NCBI RefSeq assembly: GCF_000807675.2
Contig: NZ_CP019962.1
Coordinates: 620,001-684,000, forward strand
Source of the DNA: Eubacterium limosum
GTDB taxonomy: Bacteria; Bacillota; Clostridia; Eubacteriales; Eubacteriaceae
Reading direction: 5' to 3'
DNA length: 64,000 nt
Within the stretch, counting starts at the first letter, position 1. Every line of letters begins with the position of its first letter. Below are positions 58,469 to 64,000 of the stretch, piece after piece. Made by a program: the position numbers and the translations under genes. A model generated the notes under the pieces. That model saw only the letters and a program-made list of their open reading frames with translations, was not told where the DNA came from and did no database searches.

Positions 58469-59545
58469 TTATTTCCTTTTGTTTTTATCATTCTGGGACA
58501 TCAGCTTACGGATATGCTCCAGCTCTGCTGTGATATCCTGTGTTTCTGATTTTTCTCTGTCCAGCACGTTGTCTTTTTCACGCGGCGCTTTTCTTGGCTG
58601 TTTCGCTGCCTTAAGGCCTCTTTGGGTTTCGGCTATGGCACGGTTAACAGCCTCCGTATCAATTTCATCGATCAGACCTTTTTCTACATGATCCAGTATC
58701 TCCTCTGCTTCACCTGAAGGCGTGGCTGCTTCGGCCATCTTATCCTCAAGATTTTCCCGTTTACGCCGTTCTGCTTCTTCAAGCATTTCATCGGTGATTA
58801 CTGAGAAAGCCTCGGTATAGATGATCTGAGGCTGATCATCATCATCTCCAAAGGGATCTTTGGGGTCAGCCTTTTTAGGCTGTGGTTTTGCTGGTGCTTT
58901 TTTCTTTGGTTTCTGCGGCGCTGCCTGTTGACTGGCAGCTGGTCTTCTTTTTTTGTTGTAGGGCTCAATGACCTTTTCGACGCTGATCTGTTCTTTTTCT
59001 TTTTCCCGTCTTTCTGCACGCTCGCGCAGTTTTTTACGTCTGCCGGAGCCCATGGCAATGCCGATCCCCTGGAAAACAATGACCAATATCAGGCAGATGA
59101 CAAAATACACAACAATGGGAATAGCAGAGCCGATAAAATGGTAAATCAGCCCATAGGGCAGATACCAGAAAATCGTTGGCGCTACCAAAAATGTAAATTC
59201 ATTCCAGGCGCTGGTGAAGTTTGTTCCAGGCGCTGCGTAGATCACTATTGTAGATACAATGGTAAAGACCAGTATGGGCAGCAGACTAAAAAATATGTAT
59301 TTTGCATAGCTCCCATCCTGGTGGCTTGCTGGATTTCTAAATAAAAACCAGTTCAGGAATATCCAGTAACCTGCCGTTATCACCAATTCGATGGCACCAA
59401 ACCAGAGCTTATAGTTGCCATCATTTCCTATAAGGTCTAGAACATTTTTCAAAATCAGAACAAGCACGATGTAAATCAGGTTGCCGAGCAGCGCTGTCTC
59501 TATCGGGCTCATCCTTTTTTTAATGTGATAATTATTCTGATTCAT
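58469..59545 (-). CDS. Membrane protein with long charged C-terminal tail, unknown
   Basis: The protein has about 358 residues from ATG 59545 or 59548, following GGGAG; a start at 59566 is also open but lacks a site. Five or so membrane segments occupy residues ~15-165. The remaining ~195 residues are soluble and highly charged, with coiled-coil-like KKLRERAERREKEKEQ, a Pro/Ala/Lys stretch (AAPQKPKKKAPAKPQPKK) and acidic DDDDQPQI. It overlaps the 3' end of parB by 14 bp, so it is co-translated with the segregation genes. No family recognised. Confidence 0.8.
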   Translation of the reverse strand: MNQNNYHIKKRMSPIETALLGNLIYIVLVLILKNVLDLIGNDGNYKLWFGAIELVITAGYWIFLNWFLFRNPASHQDGSYAKYIFFSLLPILVFTIVSTIVIYAAPGTNFTSAWNEFTFLVAPTIFWYLPYGLIYHFIGSAIPIVVYFVICLILVIVFQGIGIAMGSGRRKKLRERAERREKEKEQISVEKVIEPYNKKRRPAASQQAAPQKPKKKAPAKPQPKKADPKDPFGDDDDQPQIIYTEAFSVITDEMLEEAERRKRENLEDKMAEAATPSGEAEEILDHVEKGLIDEIDTEAVNRAIAETQRGLKAAKQPRKAPREKDNVLDREKSETQDITAELEHIRKLMSQNDKNKRK

Positions 59546-60431
59546 CATTACTCCCGTCATTTTCATATCCCAAAAGATCCAGAATGCGGTTCAGGTCTTC
59601 TGTAGAATAGTATTCCAGCTCGATCTTCCCCTTATCCTTTTTTCCTGAGATTTTTACTTTGGTGGCAAATTTCTGTTTCAATCCATCCTCCACTGCGGTA
59701 ATATACGGATTTTTTTCAGGTTTTGCCTTCTCCTCCTTTGGAGGGTTTTTCAGCAGTTTCACCTTTTTTTCGGTTTCACGTACACTGAGTTTTTTATCAA
59801 TAATCTCTTCGCACAGGGCCTCCATCTGCCTCTGATCTTCCAGTGACAAAAGAGCTCTTGCGTGACCTGAGCTGATGTTGTCATCCAGAACCTCCTGCCG
59901 CACTTTATCGGGAAGATTTAAAAGCCGCATAGTGTTTGTAATAGCTGCCCGGCTTTTACCGATACGGATGCCAATCTCTCCCTGTGTCAGATTAAAATGC
60001 TCCATAAGCGCGCCGTAAGCCTCAGCTTCCTCGATGGCATTCAGATCCTCTCGCTGAACATTTTCGATAAGCGCAAGCTCCATTACATCTTTAGCTGGCA
60101 GGTCTTTCACAATGACCGGAACTTCTTTCAGCCCAGCCATGGTGGCTGCGCGCCAGCGGCGCTCGCCTGCGATAATGGTATATCCATTGTTTTCCGGCCT
60201 TACCACCAAGGGCTGAAGAATGCCGTGCTCTTTAATGGAAGCAGCCAGTTCCTCCAGTTTTTCCCGATTGAATTTCTTACGGGGCTGGTCGGCATTTGGT
60301 CTTATCTTGTTGATCTGGAGAAAAAAGACCAGCTTTTCGGCATTTTCAGTATCGCTGTTGTCAATACTCATAAAGCTTTCATCGGGAATTAATGCCTTCA
60401 AACCCTTTCCTAATCCTCTGCTCTTCGCCAT
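59532..60431 (-). CDS. parB: Chromosome-partitioning protein ParB (Spo0J)
   Basis: The protein has 299 residues. CTP-binding and nuclease-like motifs are visible: RPNADQPRKKF, then IIAGERRWRAA (GERRxR motif) and ENVQREDLN. The central HTH (LTQGEIGIRIGKSRAAITN) binds parS, and the C-terminal dimer domain ends ILDLLGYE. It loads SMC and works with ParA. It follows parA by 3 bp. Two perfect parS sites lie within 2.8 kb upstream. Confidence 0.96.
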   Translation of the reverse strand: MAKSRGLGKGLKALIPDESFMSIDNSDTENAEKLVFFLQINKIRPNADQPRKKFNREKLEELAASIKEHGILQPLVVRPENNGYTIIAGERRWRAATMAGLKEVPVIVKDLPAKDVMELALIENVQREDLNAIEEAEAYGALMEHFNLTQGEIGIRIGKSRAAITNTMRLLNLPDKVRQEVLDDNISSGHARALLSLEDQRQMEALCEEIIDKKLSVRETEKKVKLLKNPPKEEKAKPEKNPYITAVEDGLKQKFATKVKISGKKDKGKIELEYYSTEDLNRILDLLGYENDGSNDESE

Positions 60432-60434
60432 GAT

Positions 60435-61199
60435 CTACTCCTGCCTTTTTATAAACTCTTGTGAAAATTCCGAATAGGCCTGCGAACCTTTTGAGTTGAT
60501 CGCATATTCAAAAATCGTCTGACCATAGCTCGGCGCCTCCGCCAGTCGGACATTTCTGGGAATATAGGTATTATACACTTTGTCCTTGAAATATTCCTTT
60601 ACCTCATCCACAACCTGAAGTGAAAGATTGGTACGGCCATCATACATGGTCATTAAAACGCCCTCAATTTCAAGCTTGGGGTTCAAACCTTTTTTCACCA
60701 GGCCTACAGTGCTCATCAGCTGCCCAACACCTTCCAGCGCATAAAACTCACACTGGATCGGTATCAAAACCGAATCTGAGGCTGCCAGAGCATTGATGGT
60801 TAAAAGTCCAAGAGATGGCGGACAATCAATGAAAATAAAATCATAAAAATCCTGAACGCTTTCAAGGCTGTGCTTCAAACGAAGCTCCCTCTGGCTCATG
60901 TTTGTCAGCTCAATTTCACTTCCCGCCAGCTCCAGATTGGATGGAAGAATGTGAAGGTTTTTGTACGAGGTTGTCAGGATAATCTCTTTGGGATCATCTC
61001 CGACAATGAGCGCGTCATAAATGCTTTTTTCCAGCTCATTTTTATTGATGCCGAAGCCACTGCTTGTATTCCCCTGGGGATCGGTATCAACGGTCAGTAC
61101 TTTGTAATTCATCATGCTTAGCGCAGTGGTGAGATTCATGGTTGTCGTTGTCTTTCCGACACCACCCTTTTGATTAAAAATCGCAATAGTTTTTGCCAT
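60435..61199 (-). CDS. parA: Chromosome-partitioning ATPase ParA (Soj)
   Basis: The protein has 254 residues from the ATG at 61199 (MAKTIAIFNQKGGVGKTTT), with AAAGGA 7 bases upstream. The frame is open to 61250, but that part is the parS palindrome. The deviant Walker A KGGVGKTT, the IDCPPSLG motif and DPQGN are present. It is the Walker-type ATPase for segregation and, in relatives, a regulator of DnaA. It is in an operon with parB. Confidence 0.96.
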   Translation of the reverse strand: MAKTIAIFNQKGGVGKTTTTMNLTTALSMMNYKVLTVDTDPQGNTSSGFGINKNELEKSIYDALIVGDDPKEIILTTSYKNLHILPSNLELAGSEIELTNMSQRELRLKHSLESVQDFYDFIFIDCPPSLGLLTINALAASDSVLIPIQCEFYALEGVGQLMSTVGLVKKGLNPKLEIEGVLMTMYDGRTNLSLQVVDEVKEYFKDKVYNTYIPRNVRLAEAPSYGQTIFEYAINSKGSQAYSEFSQEFIKRQE

Positions 61200-61218
61200 A
61201 TCAGGGTCCTTTCCAGTA

Positions 61219-61234
61219 TGTTTCACGTGAAACA
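61219..61234. other. parS: parS centromere site 1
   Basis: TGTTTCACGTGAAACA is a perfect 16-bp match to the bacterial parS consensus, just upstream of the parA start. Confidence 0.97.
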
Positions 61235-61327
61235 TATATAATCTCGGCACAGTTTGTACTCTAACATTATAATAAACAACAGACTGTTTTGTCCATTTTT
61301 TATTGGTATCTTAAATATTTTTTTGCA

Positions 61328-61354
61328 TAAAAATGCTTCTTCAGATGAAGAAGC
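61328..61354 (-). terminator. Terminator after noc
   Basis: Minus-strand GCTTCTTCA and TGAAGAAGC form a stem (61354-61335), followed by ATTTTTATG. Confidence 0.8.
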
Positions 61355-61485
61355 AAAATATTCTTTGAATTGTGATGGTGGCTTTCTAAAGCACATCGAT
61401 CAATGGACAGGTGCATTAAAAAATTTACATAACTGCCTTACCCAGCACCATTTTAAGCTGTATTATCCGCAGCCACAGAAATTCC

Positions 61486-62295
61486 CTACTTAGGAATAAT
61501 TATTTTAATCTCGACATAGTCTTCCCGTTCGATCTCTTTATATTCTGCTGTGTTCCGGCTTTCCTTAACAGCCTTGAATGCTGTCTTGATGGTATTGATA
61601 TAAATCTGGGCGTTGATGAAGGACTTGACACGAGCCTTCTTTTCCGGCGTCAGCTTTTCATCATAATTATTAGTTAATACATCCTTGCGGATTTTTTCAA
61701 CCAGCTCCTCAGTTTTTTTAACAGTCATATCTTTTTTGACGACCTGCTTTAATACCTCTTCCTGAAGCTCTGTATCTGGAATCCTCAAAAGAGCCCGCGC
61801 GTGGCGCTCTGTAAGATTATTCTCAGTCAATGTTTCAATGATCAACGGATCCAGCTTTAAAAGGCGAATTTTATTTGCGACGAAGGATTGGGATTTTCCT
61901 AGAAGCTCCGCAATTCGGTCCTGGGTTAAATTATAGTATTCCATGAGCTGCCGGTAGCTTTCCGCTTCCTCGAAGTAGGTCAGGTCTTCACGCTGAACAT
62001 TTTCCATGATAGCGATCAAAGCGGAATCCTGATCGGACATTTCCACGATGATAGCTGGAATGGTTTCCTCCCCTGCCACTTTGCTGGCTCTCAGCCGACG
62101 TTCACCAGAAACAAGTTCATAAAATTCCTCACTGATCTTCCGAACCTGGATAGGCTGAATGACACCAAAGGATTTAATGGATTCCGCCAGTTCAGTAATC
62201 GCAGAATCTTCAAAATGTTTTCTTGGTTGATTTGGATTTGGAAGGATTTTATCAACTGGTATCTGTTCAACATTTGATTCAATAATACTCTTCAT
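61486..62295 (-). CDS. noc: Nucleoid occlusion protein Noc
   Basis: The protein has 269 residues and is a ParB paralogue: PVDKILPNPNQPRKHF, LVSGERRLRASKVAG, ENVQREDLTYFEEA, and an HTH LTQDRIAELLGKSQSFVANKI. Gene position between rsmG and parA and the shorter length identify it as Noc, which prevents division over the nucleoid in Bacillus. Unlike many Noc proteins it has no clear amphipathic N-terminal membrane helix (it starts MKSIIESNVEQI), so membrane binding is open. Confidence 0.88.
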   Translation of the reverse strand: MKSIIESNVEQIPVDKILPNPNQPRKHFEDSAITELAESIKSFGVIQPIQVRKISEEFYELVSGERRLRASKVAGEETIPAIIVEMSDQDSALIAIMENVQREDLTYFEEAESYRQLMEYYNLTQDRIAELLGKSQSFVANKIRLLKLDPLIIETLTENNLTERHARALLRIPDTELQEEVLKQVVKKDMTVKKTEELVEKIRKDVLTNNYDEKLTPEKKARVKSFINAQIYINTIKTAFKAVKESRNTAEYKEIEREDYVEIKIIIPK

Positions 62296-62327
62296 TTGAT
62301 TATCTCCTACATGTGTTTCATATGATA

Positions 62328-62343
62328 TGTTTCACGTGAAACA
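62328..62343. other. parS: parS centromere site 2
   Basis: TGTTTCACGTGAAACA again, a perfect match, between rsmG and noc and 1.1 kb from site 1. Confidence 0.97.
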
Positions 62344-62345
62344 TC

Positions 62346-63065
62346 TTAACCCGGAAAAGGTTCCCTCTTAATTTTACCAAAGGCTCTCGGAAACCTCTCC
62401 GGTGTGTTTTTAACTTTATCAACTAATATTATAACATGAACCAAGTCCCTTTGCAGTAACAAACAGGATTCTATTCCGGTTATTTTTCCGCCAAGGACCT
62501 TAATGGCTTTTTCTCCGTCATCCATCTCTTCCAGATAATTTTTTCCCTTAAGAGCAATAAACTGGCCACCTTTTTTTGCCAAGGGCAGACATAGCTCAGA
62601 AAGCAAACATAAGTTCGCTACCGCGCGGGAGACAATACAATCATAGCCCTCCCGGTAGGCAGGGTCTTTTCCAAACTCCTCAGCCCTGCCGTGAAGAAAT
62701 TCCACATTTTTTATTCCGATCTCGCGACAGATATTCTCAATAACCTTCAGCTTTTTGCCGGTTGCATCCATCATGGTGATCTCTGCTTCCGGCATCATAA
62801 TAGCAAGAGGTACACCTGGAAATCCGCCGCCCGTACCTATGTCTAAAATTGATTTCGCATCTCTATGAATAAATTTCAAACAGGTAAGGGAATCAATCAG
62901 GTGCTTTTCAATAAACTCATCCACATCCGTAATGCGGGTCACATTGATCTTTTCATTCATAATAAGCAGCTTTTCCATATAAAGAATCATCAGCCGGCTT
63001 TGTTCTTCGTCAATGGCAATGCCGCATTTTTTGCCGGCATCCATCAGCTTTTCTATATTACTCAT
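62346..63065 (-). CDS. rsmG: 16S rRNA (guanine-527 N7)-methyltransferase
   Basis: The protein has 239 residues from the ATG at 63065 ([11 protein letters not shown]), with GGAGG and GAAGAAG just upstream; a longer frame from 63146 lies within mnmG. The SAM-binding motif is [19 protein letters not shown], and SRAVANL is also typical. It makes m7G527 in 16S rRNA. It overlaps the mnmG 3' end by 8 bp. Confidence 0.95.
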   Translation of the reverse strand: MSNIEKLMDAGKKCGIAIDEEQSRLMILYMEKLLIMNEKINVTRITDVDEFIEKHLIDSLTCLKFIHRDAKSILDIGTGGGFPGVPLAIMMPEAEITMMDATGKKLKVIENICREIGIKNVEFLHGRAEEFGKDPAYREGYDCIVSRAVANLCLLSELCLPLAKKGGQFIALKGKNYLEEMDDGEKAIKVLGGKITGIESCLLLQRDLVHVIILVDKVKNTPERFPRAFGKIKREPFPG

Positions 63066-64000
63066 TTTCTTCTTCCTCCACCGGCGCCTGTCTGCGGTTC
63101 TGCTCCAGATAAATAAGCAGTACAGATAAATCTGCAGGAGATACACCCGAAATACGCGAAGCCTGTCCCATGGATTTTGGCTGAATATCCGTCAATTTCT
63201 CAACGGCCTCAAGACGAAGACCCCCGATGGCAGTGTAGTCAATATTTTCTGGTATCAGCTTTTTTTCCATTTTCTTAAACTGTTCCACCTGAGCAATCTG
63301 TTTTTTAATGTAGCCGTCATATTTAATCTGAACCTCTACCTGTTCACACACAGCGTCAGAAAGCGCCTGACGCTCAGGGTCAAGCTCTGCGGTATTGGCA
63401 TAGCCTACCTCTGGCCTACGGATAAGCTCTGCCAGAGTAACGCCGCTTTTAATGGGTGAACTTCCAATATCTTCGAGTACCTTATTAGTATGTTCACCTG
63501 GTTTAATCATTAACCGGGTTAACCTTTCCTTTTCCTGCTCAACTGCTGCTTTTTTGTGAAGAAAAGCGGTGTAACGCTCCTCAGAAATCAGGCCAATTTC
63601 ATAGCCAATGGGGGTTAACCGCAGATCTGCGTTATCCTGGCGTAAAAGCAGGCGATACTCTGATCGGGAAGTCATCATACGGTAAGGCTCTTCTGTTCCT
63701 TTGGTAATAATATCATCAATCAAAACGCCAATATAGGCCTGTGAGCGGTCAAGAACAACCGGCTCCTTACCTTCGATGGCACGCACCGCATTGACACCGG
63801 CGATAAGCCCCTGGGCTGCCGCCTCCTCGTAACCGGAAGTCCCGTTGATCTGTCCTCCGAAGAAAAGCCCCTTAATATCTTTAGATTCAAGACTGGCCTT
63901 TAACCGTGTGGGATAAATACAGTCGTACTCAATGGCATAGGCTGAGCGCATAAATTCGACCTTTTCCATTCCCGGAACCGTACGGTAAAGAGCGATCTGC
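63058..64000 (-). CDS. mnmG: tRNA uridine-5-carboxymethylaminomethyl modification enzyme MnmG, C-terminal part
   Basis: The frame is open to the right edge, so only the C-terminal ~314 residues are present. The first visible residues ([27 protein letters not shown]) and [22 protein letters not shown] are classic MnmG (GidA) segments. The C-terminal domain includes [21 protein letters not shown]. With MnmE it modifies the wobble uridine of certain tRNAs. Its neighbours rsmG, noc and parA form the usual origin-proximal set. Confidence 0.96.
   Translation of the reverse strand, partial: QIALYRTVPGMEKVEFMRSAYAIEYDCIYPTRLKASLESKDIKGLFFGGQINGTSGYEEAAAQGLIAGVNAVRAIEGKEPVVLDRSQAYIGVLIDDIITKGTEEPYRMMTSRSEYRLLLRQDNADLRLTPIGYEIGLISEERYTAFLHKKAAVEQEKERLTRLMIKPGEHTNKVLEDIGSSPIKSGVTLAELIRRPEVGYANTAELDPERQALSDAVCEQVEVQIKYDGYIKKQIAQVEQFKKMEKKLIPENIDYTAIGGLRLEAVEKLTDIQPKSMGQASRISGVSPADLSVLLIYLEQNRRQAPVEEEENE

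Noticed and set aside
61200-61250. Longer ParA N-terminus beginning MPRLYMFHVKH
   Set aside because: The MFHVKH stretch is simply the parS palindrome translated; the ATG at 61199 has a good ribosome-binding site.
1-64000. CRISPR arrays, insertion sequences, prophage, tRNA or rRNA genes
   Set aside because: No regularly spaced repeats, transposase or integrase motifs, or recognisable cloverleaf or rRNA segments were seen on reading both strands. Short tRNAs could still be missed without a covariance search.

Overview
The window looks like chromosomal DNA of a Gram-positive anaerobic acetogen of the Eubacterium limosum / E. callanderi type. This is inferred from three long MttB-superfamily (COG5598) methyltransferases that need no amber codon, BCCT-type betaine transporters, a 2[4Fe-4S] ferredoxin and rubredoxin, Firmicute gene orders (tmk-holB-ricT, rpsF-ssb-rpsR, gdpP-rplI-dnaB, mnmG-rsmG-noc-parA-parB) and T-box leaders. 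No phage, insertion sequence, CRISPR array, tRNA or rRNA was recognised. The right end carries genes and two perfect parS sites that usually flank oriC, so the replication origin probably lies just beyond the right edge.

Layout. 0-2 kb: the N-terminal part of a secreted protein and two divergent XRE regulators whose promoters face each other. 2-16 kb: housekeeping genes, namely an rRNA m5U methyltransferase, a GNAT enzyme, a T-box-controlled trpXYZ-type ABC transporter, nagA, thioredoxin with an FMN oxidoreductase, sbcDC, rubredoxin and an EamA exporter. 16.5-32.4 kb: a quaternary-amine island with three MttB homologues, two MFS and three BCCT transporters, two intact TetR regulators, the remnant of a third, and a sigma-54-dependent activator. 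32.5-45.7 kb: ferredoxin, ricT, holB, tmk, an Orn/Lys/Arg decarboxylase-family protein, a second thioredoxin, two more XRE regulators (one behind a c-di-GMP riboswitch), an LTA-synthase-like protein, metG with a T-box, rsmI and an FAD oxidoreductase. 46-51 kb: a yybS-like gene, gdpP, rplI and dnaB. 51-55 kb: hslO, pdxST, a divergent MocR-type regulator and acylphosphatase. 55-64 kb: rpsF-ssb-rpsR, mscS, cvpA, parB, parA, noc, rsmG and mnmG (cut by the right edge).

The amine island is the most distinctive part. MttB1 plus an MFS carrier lies behind a textbook sigma-54 promoter, and a PAS-AAA+ sigma-54 activator is encoded 14 kb away in the same island. MttB2-MFS-BCCT and MttB3 each lie behind a sigma-A promoter flanked by two copies of a 17-18 bp palindrome. 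Each sits next to, and divergent from, a paralogous TetR gene, so the two halves form a mirror image. Two tandem CaiT-like BCCT genes have near-identical promoters. No cognate corrinoid protein or corrinoid:THF methyltransferase is in the window, so the methyl groups must go to proteins encoded elsewhere. Substrates cannot be read from the sequence; glycine betaine, proline betaine, carnitine and gamma-butyrobetaine are the precedents.

Other points of note are a MocR/PdxR-type regulator with Arg where the PLP-binding Lys is expected, a ~180-190 bp structured-looking repeat present twice (43.2 and 56.5 kb), and a MITE-like palindromic element.
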